A DNA stretch of 64,000 nt from Lachnospiraceae bacterium (GCA_017509985.1 JAFWOE010000006.1:32038-96037); one strand, 5' to 3'. Shown: positions 7,761 through 17,818, numbered from the stretch's first letter. Numbers and translations: made by a program. The notes: generated from the letters alone by a model not told the origin.

Positions 7761-8645
7761 TCAGTATCTGTGCTTTTCCGCTTCTTTTATTTCTTCAAAC
7801 AGCTGAAGGTATGAGCGGTAGCGTTCCTCATGTATCCTGCTTTCACCGGCCGCTTCCTTCACCGTGCAGTCCGGTTCGTTCACATGAACGCATCCTGCGA
7901 ACCGGCACCGGCCTTCATACGGATAGAACTCCGGATAATAGCTTTTCAGCTCCTCCTTATCCATATCCGCTGCCTCGAAGGATGTAAACCCCGGAGTGTC
8001 CATGATAAAAGTGTTTTCTCCGGCCATAAACAGTTCCGTATGACGTGTGGTATGCTTTCCCCTTCCGAGCTTTTTACTGGTGCTTCCTGTCTCCATCCGT
8101 GCTTCCGGAGCAAAGATGTTGATCAGTGATGATTTTCCGACACCGGAAGGTCCGGCAAGGATACTGGTCTTTCCGTGAAGGATCTCTCCGGCTTCTCCGA
8201 TCCCTTCCCCGGTAACTGCAGAGCAGGTGATCGTACGATATCCCGCATCCGTGTAGATGCGAAGCCATTTCCGTATTTCTTCCGGTTCTGCAAGATCTTT
8301 TTTATTAAAGCAGATCACCGGATCCAGGCGCTGATCGAGCATCCGGATCAGGAAACGGTCGATCACGCCGGCGCTCGGCCTGGGATCTTCCAGCGAAAAG
8401 ATCAGGACTGCCTGATCGATATTGGCTGCCGCCGGTCTGGAGATGGAATTCCTGCGGGGAAGGATATGCACGACACTGGCTTCCATATCCTGTTCATGGG
8501 TCACTTCGATCTCAACGTCGTCACCGACCAGAGGCTTGATGCCTTCCTTTCGGAATATTCCTTTTGCCCTGCATTCATAGATACCGGATCCTGCTACGTT
8601 GACGTAGTAGAACCCGGCAATCCCTTTGATTATTTTACCTGTCAT
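7761..8645 (-). CDS. rsgA: Ribosome small subunit-dependent GTPase A
   Basis: A circularly permuted GTPase that assists late 30S subunit maturation. 294 residues: an N-terminal OB-fold, then the permuted GTPase order with NKKDL before the P-loop GPSGVGKSS, then DTPGF. The C-terminal zinc knuckle has the C-x4-C-x-H-x5-C pattern (CRFAGCVHVNEPDC). It starts 7 bases after the prkC stop. In Bacillus subtilis the homologue CpgA is a PrkC substrate, which fits this neighbourhood. Confidence 0.96.
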   Translation of the reverse strand: MTGKIIKGIAGFYYVNVAGSGIYECRAKGIFRKEGIKPLVGDDVEIEVTHEQDMEASVVHILPRRNSISRPAAANIDQAVLIFSLEDPRPSAGVIDRFLIRMLDQRLDPVICFNKKDLAEPEEIRKWLRIYTDAGYRTITCSAVTGEGIGEAGEILHGKTSILAGPSGVGKSSLINIFAPEARMETGSTSKKLGRGKHTTRHTELFMAGENTFIMDTPGFTSFEAADMDKEELKSYYPEFYPYEGRCRFAGCVHVNEPDCTVKEAAGESRIHEERYRSYLQLFEEIKEAEKHRY

Positions 8646-8651
8646 GTATGA

Positions 8652-10763
8652 TTATCCCGGAAAGGAGACTTCGTAACTCTCGATCACGTCGCCTGCCCAG
8701 TCGATCAGCTGTACCGTACCGGTCTGCTGTCCCGCTGCGCCGTAGATCGTAAAGTTCGTTGCTACTCCGTTATCCGGCCACGGATCCGCGCCCTGATAGA
8801 TGGTCGTGGTCTGACCGCCCTGTACAAGCACGATCGTAATGTCGCCGCCTTCATAGGAATACGGCTCGAAAAGGCTTAATTCCGTTACCAGTCCGGAGCT
8901 GCCGTTGGCGGTCTGGTTGTCACCGGAGCTCGGAGCCGCCGTAGGTGCAGGCGTAATACTGGGCGTAAGAGCAGGTGTTACGGTCGGTGTCGCTTCTCCG
9001 GTATTATTGCCGGAACCGTTATCCGCGCCCGGTGTTACGGACGGAGTCGGAGTTTCGATCGGGGATGCACCCGAACCGTCATCCGGACCTTTGCTGACGT
9101 AGATATAAACATCGCTTCCCTGCGGCACCTTGCTTCCTGCCTGCGGGCTGACGCTGATGACTCTTCCGACTTCAACTTCGCTCGCCTGAAGCTGGGCCTG
9201 GACTTTCAGTCCGAGCGCGGCCAGGGTGTTCTCCACCTCTGTCTGAGTCGCTCCCTCCAGTCCTCCCGGAATCTCGACACTGGTGCTTCCTGAGGAGATC
9301 ACAACGTTGATCGTGCTCCCGGACTTGATCATTGTATCCGGAAGGATTTCCTGATATACGATTTGTCCTTCCGCATAATTATCGGAACTCTGTGTGCCGC
9401 TCTGCCGTACGATCAGGCCGTACTGACCGGCAATATCCGAAGCTTCTTCCAGTGTCTTTCCTTTGAAATCGGGAACTCCAACCTTGCTGTCGGTATCGGT
9501 TTCCGTAGGAATCTGGGTTACTTCCGCAGAGGAGGCTTCGACAGCCGATGCAGTGCCCGACTTGGAAGAATCGGACTTGTTGCCGAAAAGTCCCGCCAGA
9601 TTGCCGATCAGGACGATAAGGATCACTACGATGACTGCCCCGATAAGGAAACCGCCGATCGTAATCGCCTTTTCCAGCTTGGAGCTTACGGCGTCATCGT
9701 CTGCACTGCTGCTGACGCTTTTCTTCGGTTTTGGTCTGGGTTTCTTTTTTTCTTCCTGCGTCCGGACTTTTTCCTGTGCACTGCGGCGGCTTCCGGCAAG
9801 ATCTCTTTTAACGCCCCCGTTCCGGGTGGAAGCATAGCCGCTGACTTCTCCGGCCTGCGCTTCCGCGGCTGCCACTGTACCGACGGCTGCCAGGGAATCC
9901 AGACTGCCCGCCGACGCAGAAGGAATTTTAACAAAATTGCCCTGCGGGTCTACAAGGGATTTTTTGAGGTCATCGATCAGTTCTCCCATATCCGCATATC
10001 TGCGGTTCGGGTTTTTCTGCGTACATTTTAAGATGATCTGTTCCAGAGCGTAGGGAAGGTCGGAGGTGTATCTTGAAGGCGGGATGATCTCCTCCTGAAG
10101 ATGCTTGATGGCAATGGATACCGTTGTATCCCCGTCAAAAGGCACTCTTCCGGTGACCATTTCGTACATCGCGATGCCCAGCGAATAAATATCGCTTTTC
10201 GCGTCGGAAACTCCGCCCCGGACCTGCTCGGGTGAACTGTAATGAACCGACCCCATTACGTTCGCGGTAATGGTGTTGGAATTAGTGGCTTTTGCGATTC
10301 CGAAATCGGAAAGCTTGACCTTTCCGTCGGTAGAGATGATGATATTCTGAGGCTTGACATCCCTGTGGATGATGCCCTGGCTGTGAGCAGCTTCCAGGCC
10401 CAGCGAGACCTGTATGGCGATACTGGTCGCTTCCTTTACGCTGAGCTTGCCCTTCTTCATAATATAGTTTTTCAGGGTGATGCCCTCGATGAGCTCCATT
10501 ACAATGTAGTAAAGGCCTCTGTCTTCACCGACATCATAGACGTTGACGATATTCGGATGGGAAAGCCCTGCCGCAGCCTGCGCTTCCTTCCTGAACTTCG
10601 CAATAAAAGTCGTATCCTGACGGAACTCCGCCTTCAGGACCTTGATTGCGACCATGCGGTTCAGCTTGTGATCCATCGCCTTGTAGACATCTGCCATTCC
10701 GCCGGAGCCTACCCTGGATACTATTTCATACCGCTCTGCAATAATAATCCCGTCTTTTAACAT
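8652..10763 (-). CDS. prkC: PASTA-domain Ser/Thr protein kinase
   Basis: 703 residues. The cytoplasmic kinase domain (about 1-275) has the Gly loop VGSGGMADVY, K41, HRDVKPQN with D135, DFG and the SSPEQ segment. A juxtamembrane Ala/Lys-rich linker leads to one transmembrane helix (about 370-395), then two PASTA domains (about 425-555) that normally sense peptidoglycan fragments. A Pro/Thr-rich linker follows, then a C-terminal beta domain of about 85 residues that I do not recognise as a PASTA repeat. Two PASTA units is fewer than the three or four common in relatives. Start and prpC stop overlap as TAATG. Confidence 0.95.
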   Translation of the reverse strand: MLKDGIIIAERYEIVSRVGSGGMADVYKAMDHKLNRMVAIKVLKAEFRQDTTFIAKFRKEAQAAAGLSHPNIVNVYDVGEDRGLYYIVMELIEGITLKNYIMKKGKLSVKEATSIAIQVSLGLEAAHSQGIIHRDVKPQNIIISTDGKVKLSDFGIAKATNSNTITANVMGSVHYSSPEQVRGGVSDAKSDIYSLGIAMYEMVTGRVPFDGDTTVSIAIKHLQEEIIPPSRYTSDLPYALEQIILKCTQKNPNRRYADMGELIDDLKKSLVDPQGNFVKIPSASAGSLDSLAAVGTVAAAEAQAGEVSGYASTRNGGVKRDLAGSRRSAQEKVRTQEEKKKPRPKPKKSVSSSADDDAVSSKLEKAITIGGFLIGAVIVVILIVLIGNLAGLFGNKSDSSKSGTASAVEASSAEVTQIPTETDTDSKVGVPDFKGKTLEEASDIAGQYGLIVRQSGTQSSDNYAEGQIVYQEILPDTMIKSGSTINVVISSGSTSVEIPGGLEGATQTEVENTLAALGLKVQAQLQASEVEVGRVISVSPQAGSKVPQGSDVYIYVSKGPDDGSGASPIETPTPSVTPGADNGSGNNTGEATPTVTPALTPSITPAPTAAPSSGDNQTANGSSGLVTELSLFEPYSYEGGDITIVLVQGGQTTTIYQGADPWPDNGVATNFTIYGAAGQQTGTVQLIDWAGDVIESYEVSFPG

Positions 10764-11509
10764 TACTCCACCTCATCCCCAAAAGGATCCACAACAATAA
10801 CCCCGATATTATCTTTTCCTCCCGCAGCATTCGCCGCCTTCATCAGCTCTGCCGCAGGGTCCCCTTCTTTATTATTTAACGTATCTTTCAGGATACGGTA
10901 AATATCGTCATGTTCGACCATGTTGTAAAGGCCGTCGGAGCACAGCATGAAAACCTGTCCCTTTTCGACCTTGAGATCAAAGAAATCAATCTGTACATTA
11001 TCTTCGGTGCCGACTGCCCTTGTGATAATATTCTTATCCGGATGATGCTCCGCATCTTCCTGCTCAAGTTCCCCGATACGAACCATCTCCGCGATCAGCG
11101 AATGATCCTGCGTGATCTGGGTTATGTCTGCATCACCCATAAGATAAAGACGGCTGTCTCCGACATTGGCGACATAGAGATAGTCGCCCAGCACCGTAGC
11201 CGCAACCATGGTCGTGCCCATTCCGGCCAGTTCCGGATCCCGGAGCGATGCGTCCAGGATCGCGCTGTTCGCCGCAGAGATCCCGTTCCGGATGATCTTT
11301 ACAGGATTGAAATTCTCATCCTTGCTGATCTCCTCGATCATCGCCGTTACGCCGTAGCGGGATGCAAAATCCCCGGCTGCATGGCCGCCCATTCCGTCGG
11401 CAACCACAAACAGATTCGGCAGGTTTCCTACCGGTTCCAGTGACGTATATATAAAGTCCTGATTGACTTGTCTGATCATTCCCACATCGGTTGCGGAAAA
11501 TGCTTTCAT
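10763..11509 (-). CDS. prpC: PP2C-type protein phosphatase, partner of PrkC
   Basis: A metal-dependent Ser/Thr phosphatase that reverses PrkC phosphorylation. 248 residues from the ATG at 11509, chosen because GGAGGC lies directly upstream; an upstream in-frame start at 11566 has no such site. Motifs: NQDF, VVADGMGGHAAGD, NVGDSRLYL, CSDGLYNM, and the GGKDNIGVIVV end. The TAATG overlap with prkC indicates translational coupling. Confidence 0.95.
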   Translation of the reverse strand: MKAFSATDVGMIRQVNQDFIYTSLEPVGNLPNLFVVADGMGGHAAGDFASRYGVTAMIEEISKDENFNPVKIIRNGISAANSAILDASLRDPELAGMGTTMVAATVLGDYLYVANVGDSRLYLMGDADITQITQDHSLIAEMVRIGELEQEDAEHHPDKNIITRAVGTEDNVQIDFFDLKVEKGQVFMLCSDGLYNMVEHDDIYRILKDTLNNKEGDPAAELMKAANAAGGKDNIGVIVVDPFGDEVE

Positions 11510-11587
11510 TTTTGTGCCTCCGAGGCTTGAATAAACTGTCAATGAATACAGAAAAGAACGATGCACCGACGGACGGTCTGAAATGCA

Positions 11588-12610
11588 TCATTTCATATAA
11601 CTGTTTCTTAACTGGCCGCAGGCTCCGTTAATGTCGGAACCCATTTCCTTTCTAATAGTAACATTTATTCCATGTTTTTCAAGTTTTTTTGCAAAATCCT
11701 CCACCCTTCGGCGTTCCGGACGGGCAAGCTGGCTCTCTTTTACCGTGTTCACGGGGATCAGGTTGACATGCGCCGGAAAATTCCCGATCAGCCCGGCCAG
11801 TTCCTTCACATCTTCCGCGGAGGAATTGAAATTCTCGATAAGTGCGTACTCAAAGGAGATCCGCCTTCCGGTTTCCCGGAAATAATACCGTACGGCTTCC
11901 ATTACCTGCTCCAGCGAGTAGGTTTCCGCGACCGGCATGATCTTTTTTCTTTTCGCATCGGATGCCGCGTGCAGCGATACCGCAAGCGTGATCTGCAGTT
12001 TTTCATCCGCGAGCCGGAAGATCGCCGGCACGATCCCGCAGGTAGATACCGTAATGTTCCTCTGGCTGATGCAGAGTCCTTCGCTGTCCGAAAGCAGCCG
12101 GATAAAACGGAGCAGCGCATCATAATTGAGCAGCGGTTCGCCCATTCCCATCACGACCACGTTGGAGACCCTTTCCCTGCTGATCTCCTCGATCCGGTAA
12201 ACCTGTTCCAGCATTTCCGAGGCGGTCAGGGAGCGGATCAGTCTGTTTCTGGCCGATGCACAGAACGCGCAGTTCATGGCACAGCCCACCTGGGAAGAGA
12301 TGCAGACCGAATTCCCGTGATGATACCGCATCAGGACGCTCTCGATCACATTCCCGTCCGCAAGGCCGAAGAGATACTTTTCTGTCCCGTCCTGTTTGGA
12401 GATCAGCCTTTTGACCGGCTGAAGCGTTACCAGGGGGTATTCTTCCTCCAGCTTCTGCCGGAGTTTTTTGGAAAGGTCGGTCATTTCGCCGTACGAGGCG
12501 GCGTGTTTTTTATGCAGCCAGGTAAAGAGCTGCCCGGCGCGATACGGTTTTTCGCCGATCTCTTCCGTAAGCTTTTTCAGTTCATCCGCGGTCATCGACC
12601 GGATATCCAT
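11588..12610 (-). CDS. rlmN: 23S rRNA A2503 C2-methyltransferase (dual specificity)
   Basis: A radical SAM enzyme that methylates C2 of A2503 in 23S rRNA, and usually A37 of some tRNAs. 340 residues from the ATG at 12610 (GAGG 7 bases upstream). The cluster ligands are in CAMNCAFC (C-x3-C-x2-C), followed by VVMGMGEPLLNYD. The C-terminal Cys of the methyl-relay pair is in GACGQLR near the end. The start overlaps the rsmB end by 29 bases. Confidence 0.96.
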   Translation of the reverse strand: MDIRSMTADELKKLTEEIGEKPYRAGQLFTWLHKKHAASYGEMTDLSKKLRQKLEEEYPLVTLQPVKRLISKQDGTEKYLFGLADGNVIESVLMRYHHGNSVCISSQVGCAMNCAFCASARNRLIRSLTASEMLEQVYRIEEISRERVSNVVVMGMGEPLLNYDALLRFIRLLSDSEGLCISQRNITVSTCGIVPAIFRLADEKLQITLAVSLHAASDAKRKKIMPVAETYSLEQVMEAVRYYFRETGRRISFEYALIENFNSSAEDVKELAGLIGNFPAHVNLIPVNTVKESQLARPERRRVEDFAKKLEKHGINVTIRKEMGSDINGACGQLRNSYMK

Positions 12611-13955
12611 TGACAAACCTCGCTATAAAAAAACCGTCTTTGATCTCATCCGGCAGGATCTGAAGCATTCCTCTTCCGGATTCTTCACAACGCAGTTCTT
12701 CCGGCAGATACGGATCCAGCGGATCCGGCCGGAATTCCGGGTGATCTTTCAGAAAAGCTGTGACATTTTCTTCATTTTCCGTCTCCGAAACGGTGCAGGT
12801 GGAAAACAGCAGAATTCCGCCGGGCTTTACATACCGGCAGGCATTATCCAGGATCCTTTTCTGGAGGGCTGCGAGACTGCGTTCCTTTTCTTCGGAAGCG
12901 GAGTATTTGATATCCGGTTTTCTCCCGATCACCCCGTATCCGGAGCACGGGAGGTCCGCCAGGACGACGTCAAATTTCTTCTCCGACGCCTTGTCATATA
13001 CTTCCGCGTCATACACCTCTGTTTTTATATTGGCAAAGCCGAGCCTTTGAATATTCTCATTGATCCGGCTTACTTTTTCTTCCGTAAGGTCTCTGGACAC
13101 CACCAGGCCGGTTCCGTCCAGGATATCGGCAGCCAGCAGGCTTTTTCCGCCCGGCGCAGCACAGACATCCAGCACCCGGCCGCCCTTTCGGATCCCTGCC
13201 GCGTGCACAGCCAGCTGGGAACTCAGATCCTGAACGAACAGGCCGCCCTTAACAGATGCGGCAAGGTTTGCGAAGCCGGGGGTGTTTTTCAGGAAAAAGG
13301 CGTTTTCCGGACAGGGCGCTTTTTCGGCGGAAACTCCTGCTTTCTGCAGTTCCTGCAGCGTTTCTTCCGCAGTGCGGCCGGTCCTTACCAGGCGGACCGT
13401 CACGGGTCTTTCGTCCAGGAAGGCAGCGCAGATCTTTTCCGCTGTGTCCAGTCCGTATCTTTTCAGCCACTTTTCCGCCAGGTATTCCGGCATCGAATAT
13501 CGGATGTTCAGATAACGGACCGGCTCATCTTTTCCGGGCAGTTTTACCCGTCCCGGTTCGGCCGCCATTTTTCTCAAAACCGCATTCACAAAACCGGTCA
13601 GTGAAGAAAAGCCTCTTTTCCTTGCCAGTTTAACGGCTTCGCTGACGACTGCCCTTTCCGGAACTCCGTCCATTTCAAAAAGCTGATATGCAGAGATCCT
13701 CAGGATATTGCGTATCACGGGGCGAAGTTTATTTACAGGGGTATCGGAATAGAAAGAGATTACCGCATCGAGCTTAATAAGCTGCCCGATGCAGCCTTTT
13801 GTGAGTCTCATATAGAAGCGTTTCTCCTGACCGGTGAGTTCCCCGTGACTGTCCAGAAAACGGTGGATCAGTTCATCGGATTTCGCTTTTGTCTTTTCGA
13901 ACTCAAGGATCGTGTCAAGAGAGGCTTCGCGCAGATTAACCCCTTTACTGCCCAA
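12582..13955 (-). CDS. rsmB: 16S rRNA m5C967 methyltransferase
   Basis: 457 residues. The N-terminal NusB-like RNA-binding region (about 1-150) is followed by the Rossmann methyltransferase with the SAM motif DVCAAPGGKSL, catalytic Cys in DLPCSGYG and the second conserved Cys in FSTCTV. It begins with a TTG at 13955 preceded by AGGGGAG, which agrees with the usual N-terminal length. It sits between fmt and rlmN, as in many Firmicutes. Confidence 0.95.
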   Translation of the reverse strand: MGSKGVNLREASLDTILEFEKTKAKSDELIHRFLDSHGELTGQEKRFYMRLTKGCIGQLIKLDAVISFYSDTPVNKLRPVIRNILRISAYQLFEMDGVPERAVVSEAVKLARKRGFSSLTGFVNAVLRKMAAEPGRVKLPGKDEPVRYLNIRYSMPEYLAEKWLKRYGLDTAEKICAAFLDERPVTVRLVRTGRTAEETLQELQKAGVSAEKAPCPENAFFLKNTPGFANLAASVKGGLFVQDLSSQLAVHAAGIRKGGRVLDVCAAPGGKSLLAADILDGTGLVVSRDLTEEKVSRINENIQRLGFANIKTEVYDAEVYDKASEKKFDVVLADLPCSGYGVIGRKPDIKYSASEEKERSLAALQKRILDNACRYVKPGGILLFSTCTVSETENEENVTAFLKDHPEFRPDPLDPYLPEELRCEESGRGMLQILPDEIKDGFFIARFVNGYPVDDRG

Positions 13956-14010
13956 AATGCTCCCCTTTTGGTTAAAGTTTTATTGATTATACACCCTTTT
14001 CGGTTCTCTG

Positions 14011-14946
14011 TCAGCCGAGGACCGTTCCTTCCTTCACTGCGTTCCCGCGGAGGAACGCCCCGCAGTCCATGCGTTTTTTCCCTTCCAGCTGGACTTCTTT
14101 CAGCACAAGTATCCCCGACCCGGTCTGAACTTCCAGCCGGTCTTTTTCGCTGCGGACGATCGTTCCGGCAGCATCGCCGGTCTCTCCTGCCCGCACTTCC
14201 GTCTTCCAGATCTTCAGTATTTTCCCGTTCAGTTTTGTATAAGCCGCAGGCCAGGGATCCATGCCGCGCACAAAGCGCTCCAGCTCCTCCGCGCTGCGGT
14301 TCCAGTCGACCCGCCCGTCGGACTTGGTGATCATCCTCGCATATTCCGTAGGAGAGTCTTCCGGCTGGGGAACTCCTTCTGTGAGGGTTCCGTTTTCGAT
14401 CTGTTCCAGTGTACGGACCAGCAGTCCGGCTCCCTGTTCGGCCAGTTTATCGAACAGACTTCCTGTCGTATCGTTCTTTCCGATGGGCGTCTCACAAAAG
14501 GCCAGAATATCGCCGGTATCCAGCCCGGAATTCATCTGCATGATCGAGACGCCGGTTTTTTCACAGCCGTCCAGGATCGCCCACTGAATGGGCCCCGCTC
14601 CCCGGTATGCCGGCAGCAGCGATGCATGCTCATTGATGCAGCCGTATTTCGGCAGCTTCAGGATCCGTTCCGGAAGTATCCTGCCGTAGGCGGTAACGAT
14701 GATCGCATCCGGACTGTATGCCTTTATCTTCTCGAAGACCTCATCCTCCTTCAGGGAAAGCGGCTGCATCACAGGTGTTCCGTGTTTCAGAGCCTCTTCC
14801 TTGACGGGAGGAGGAACCGGTTCTCCCTTCCTGCCCTTCGGCTTGTCCGGCATGGTGATCACGGCTTTTATTTCATGTCCCGCTTCATAAAGCGCAGACA
14901 GCGCCGCAGCGGCAAAATCCGGAGTTCCCGCAAAGATCAGCTTCAT
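14011..14946 (-). CDS. fmt: Methionyl-tRNA formyltransferase
   Basis: Formylates initiator Met-tRNA using 10-formyl-tetrahydrofolate. 311 residues, normal length. Visible: the N-terminal FAGTPDFAA, the HASLLPAYRGAGPIQWAI catalytic block with the conserved Asn-His region, and the C-terminal OB-fold. Its ATG overlaps the def stop by 4 bases, coupling the formylation and deformylation enzymes. Confidence 0.97.
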   Translation of the reverse strand: MKLIFAGTPDFAAAALSALYEAGHEIKAVITMPDKPKGRKGEPVPPPVKEEALKHGTPVMQPLSLKEDEVFEKIKAYSPDAIIVTAYGRILPERILKLPKYGCINEHASLLPAYRGAGPIQWAILDGCEKTGVSIMQMNSGLDTGDILAFCETPIGKNDTTGSLFDKLAEQGAGLLVRTLEQIENGTLTEGVPQPEDSPTEYARMITKSDGRVDWNRSAEELERFVRGMDPWPAAYTKLNGKILKIWKTEVRAGETGDAAGTIVRSEKDRLEVQTGSGILVLKEVQLEGKKRMDCGAFLRGNAVKEGTVLG

Positions 14947-15443
14947 TCTTCCGTTTCTTCCTCTTCTTCCTCTTCATAGACTGCGTCACGGATCTCTCCC
15001 TCCACGAGGGAAACATACATTTTACCATCCAGGTGGTCGCACTCATGGCAGACCGCACGTGCCAGAAGGCCTTCCGCTTCCAGTTCAAAAGGCTCCATAT
15101 TTATATCCAGGGCCCGGACCTTCACCTTTTCGGGACGGGTAACCGTTCCGCATTTTCCGGGGTAGCTCAAGCACCCTTCATCTCCGGTCTGGTTTCCTTC
15201 CGTCTCCAGTATCTCCGGGTTGATAAAAACGTAAGGCTGCTTTTCCTCTATACCGCAGTCGATCACTACGATTCTTCTTAAAACTCCGACCTGGGGAGCC
15301 GCCAGACCTACGCCTGCGGCTTCATACATGGTCTCGAACATATCGCCGATAAGCGTACGCAGTCTCGGCGTAAGCTCGGCAACAGGCCGGCAGATCTTCT
15401 CCAGCACCGGATCTCCAAGTATACGAATTGTACGAAGTGCCAT
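14943..15443 (-). CDS. def: Peptide deformylase
   Basis: Removes the formyl group from nascent proteins. 166 residues with the three metal-site motifs GVGLAAPQVGV, EGCLSYPG and HECDH. An acidic Glu-rich tail of about 12 residues ends the protein. Lies between priA and fmt in the operon. Confidence 0.97.
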   Translation of the reverse strand: MALRTIRILGDPVLEKICRPVAELTPRLRTLIGDMFETMYEAAGVGLAAPQVGVLRRIVVIDCGIEEKQPYVFINPEILETEGNQTGDEGCLSYPGKCGTVTRPEKVKVRALDINMEPFELEAEGLLARAVCHECDHLDGKMYVSLVEGEIRDAVYEEEEEEETEE

Positions 15444-15476
15444 TATTTCCTCCTGAATGCTCTTGCGGCTCCCGGC

Positions 15477-17537
15477 TCAGCTGTCCAGGCTGTACTGGAT
15501 CAGCAGGCCGTCAAAGCCTTTGTTGATCTCTATATATTTCTCGAGCCCTTTCCGGATCCGGATCAGGTCCGATCGTTCGGTTCCCTTTAAGTATAAGGCC
15601 ATACGGTAGGTGTCCGCTACCCTGGAAATCGTTTCCATGGCAGGTCCGATCACCCGGATATCCCTGTCCGCAGCGATCTTTTCGGCATACCGTTTCAGGT
15701 ATTCCATGGCCCGGACCAGTTTTTCCTCGTCCTTACCGCTTCCGTGGACAGCGATCATATGTCCCGCGGGAGGATACCCGAGGGTCTCCCGTTCTTCGAT
15801 CTCTTCATTAAAAAAGCTCTCATATTCCGAAGCCGCAGCCGCAGTGATGGCAAAATGCTCCGGGTCGTAGGTCTGGATGACCGCTTCCCCTTTTTTCTCT
15901 CCCCGGCCGGCTCTTCCCACCGCCTGGGAGACCAGCTGGTATGTCCGTTCGGAGGATCGGTAATCGCTTCCGAACAGGGACAGGTCCGCCGCCAGGATCC
16001 CGACCAGGGTGACCATCGGGAAATCATGCCCTTTTACGATCATCTGCGTACCGATCAGGATATCCGCCCTTCCGGCGGCAAAAGACGAAAGGATCCTTTC
16101 GTAGCTGCCCTTTCTTCTGGTCGTATCCGCATCCATACGCAGGATACGGGCCTTCGGGAATTCTTTTTTTACGATCTCCTCGACCTGCTCCGTTCCGACG
16201 GAAAAGCCGCCGATATAAAGCGAGCCGCATTTGGGACAGGCCGCGGTCATAGGCGCCGAATACCCGCAGTAATGGCAATAGAGCCGGTTGTCCCTGTGAA
16301 GGGTAAGCGAAACATCGCAGTGAGGACATTTTATCACGGATCCGCAGGATCTGCACGAGATAAAGCCTGTATGCCCGCGCCGGTTCAGGAAAAGCATGAT
16401 CTGTTCTCCGCGGCGAAGCCGGATCTCCATGGCTTCTCTGAGCTTCCGGCTCAGGATCGAACGGTTTCCGGACCGAAGTTCTTCCCGCATGTCAACGATG
16501 TCCACGTCGGGGAGGACAGCGTTCCCGTACCGGTCGTTCAGATCAAAAAGGGCATATTCGTCCTTTCTGCAGCGGTACATTGCCTCAACAGAAGGCGTCG
16601 CGGAGCCCATCACGAGAAAGGCTCCTTCGATTTTTGCCCGCTCTTCGGCTGTTTCCCTGGCATTATACCTGGGTGTTGTTTCGCTCCGGTAGGAAGGCTC
16701 GTGTTCTTCGTCGATGATGATCAGCCCGAGGTTCGGGAACGGCGTAAAAAGCGCCGAACGCGGTCCGATCACCAGATCCACTTTCCTGTTCCGTACTTTT
16801 TCGATCAGGTCCGAACGTTCGCCTTTGGAAAGCCGGGAATGCAGTACTGATACTCTTTCCCCGAAGCATCTGTAAAAACGGCTGACGGTCTGCCAGGTCA
16901 GGGAGATCTCCGGGACCAGCAGGACAGCCTGTTTTCCCTCTTTAATAACATGATCGATCAGCCGGATGAAAATGTAGGTCTTGCCGCTTCCGGTGATTCC
17001 GTGGATCATCGAAGGGCGCCCCGTGCCCTGCCATTCTTTCAGGATCCCCTCACAGACCTCCTGCTGTTTTCCGGTCAGCTCCGGAAGGCCGGTGACCGAC
17101 ATTTCCGGATCGTACGAAAGCAGGTCCCGCTTCTCCCCGTCCGTTCCGGAAGCATCCGCTTTCGCCTTCGGCTTTCGTTTGCGCATCTCCTTCACCGGAA
17201 GCACGGTCTTAAGGGCCTGGTTCATCGTCGAGCCGTAGGTCTGTCTCATCCAGGCCGCAAGGGCAAAAAGACGGTCTTCCACGCTGACGGCGCCCGGAAC
17301 GACCTCCAGGATATCCTTGATCTTTTCCTGTTCGACCCGCTGTGTGTCCTCGAGCGAATAAATGTATCCGTCTCTGGGTGTATTTCCTTTTCCGAAAGGT
17401 ATTTTTACGCGGCAGCCTTCCAGCGCCGTATCCTGAAGCTCTTCGGGAACACGATACTGAAAAGTCCGGTCGAGTCTGTCGACCGAAATATCCACGATCA
17501 CATTTGCGTAAAGAACCTTTTTCTCCATTTCAAACAT
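15477..17537 (-). CDS. priA: Primosomal replication restart helicase PriA
   Basis: 686 residues, slightly short for PriA. The N-terminal 3'-DNA-end-binding domain (about 10-110) is followed by a DEAH-type helicase with Walker A GITGSGKT and DEEH, a zinc-binding insertion with paired Cys motifs (CRSCGSVIKCPHC, CHYCG, CPKCG), and helicase C with GTQMIVKGHDFP. It restarts stalled forks. Start ATG at 17537, with a GGGTGG site that is itself part of a hairpin (see 17541-17562); an internal ATG 9 bases on is an alternative. Confidence 0.96.
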   Translation of the reverse strand: MFEMEKKVLYANVIVDISVDRLDRTFQYRVPEELQDTALEGCRVKIPFGKGNTPRDGYIYSLEDTQRVEQEKIKDILEVVPGAVSVEDRLFALAAWMRQTYGSTMNQALKTVLPVKEMRKRKPKAKADASGTDGEKRDLLSYDPEMSVTGLPELTGKQQEVCEGILKEWQGTGRPSMIHGITGSGKTYIFIRLIDHVIKEGKQAVLLVPEISLTWQTVSRFYRCFGERVSVLHSRLSKGERSDLIEKVRNRKVDLVIGPRSALFTPFPNLGLIIIDEEHEPSYRSETTPRYNARETAEERAKIEGAFLVMGSATPSVEAMYRCRKDEYALFDLNDRYGNAVLPDVDIVDMREELRSGNRSILSRKLREAMEIRLRRGEQIMLFLNRRGHTGFISCRSCGSVIKCPHCDVSLTLHRDNRLYCHYCGYSAPMTAACPKCGSLYIGGFSVGTEQVEEIVKKEFPKARILRMDADTTRRKGSYERILSSFAAGRADILIGTQMIVKGHDFPMVTLVGILAADLSLFGSDYRSSERTYQLVSQAVGRAGRGEKKGEAVIQTYDPEHFAITAAAASEYESFFNEEIEERETLGYPPAGHMIAVHGSGKDEEKLVRAMEYLKRYAEKIAADRDIRVIGPAMETISRVADTYRMALYLKGTERSDLIRIRKGLEKYIEINKGFDGLLIQYSLDS

Positions 17538-17540
17538 AAA

Positions 17541-17562
17541 GCCACCCGCAAACGCGGATGGC
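17541..17562 (-). promoter_or_regulatory. Hairpin containing the priA ribosome binding site
   Basis: On the minus strand GCCATCCGC pairs with GCGGGTGGC (9 pairs, one G-U) around a 4-base loop. The GGGTGG in the 3' arm is the only ribosome site for priA, and TTT follows. It may lower priA translation or act as a weak attenuator after the DUF1858 gene. Confidence 0.45.
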
Positions 17563-17586
17563 CCTGTCTCCGGTAATGATTTAAAG

Positions 17587-17781
17587 TCAGCCGATAGTCG
17601 CGTTGATCTCGTTTACGAGCACTTCCGGATCCAATCCGTGCACATAGGCTGCTTCTTCAAGCGTTTCCGCCTGTGAAGCCGGGCATCCGAGGCAGTGCAT
17701 TCCGGCGCCAAGAAGAACGGGGATAACATTCTCGTTCAGCTGAATCACTTCGCCGATCGTCATTTCTTTGGTAACTGCCAT
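17587..17781 (-). CDS. DUF1858 small redox-type protein
   Basis: 64 residues. It carries the GMHCLGCPAS motif (C-x2-C, residues about 30-33), typical of DUF1858, the 'hybrid-cluster-associated redox disulfide' domain seen as a stand-alone protein in Clostridia. The biochemical role is not established. It has a consensus promoter and a good GGAGG site, and is upstream of priA in the same direction, so it may be the first gene of that operon. Confidence 0.85.
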   Translation of the reverse strand: MAVTKEMTIGEVIQLNENVIPVLLGAGMHCLGCPASQAETLEEAAYVHGLDPEVLVNEINATIG

Positions 17782-17818
17782 TTTATCTGTTTCCTCCTGC
17801 TAGATTATAACCTGTTTT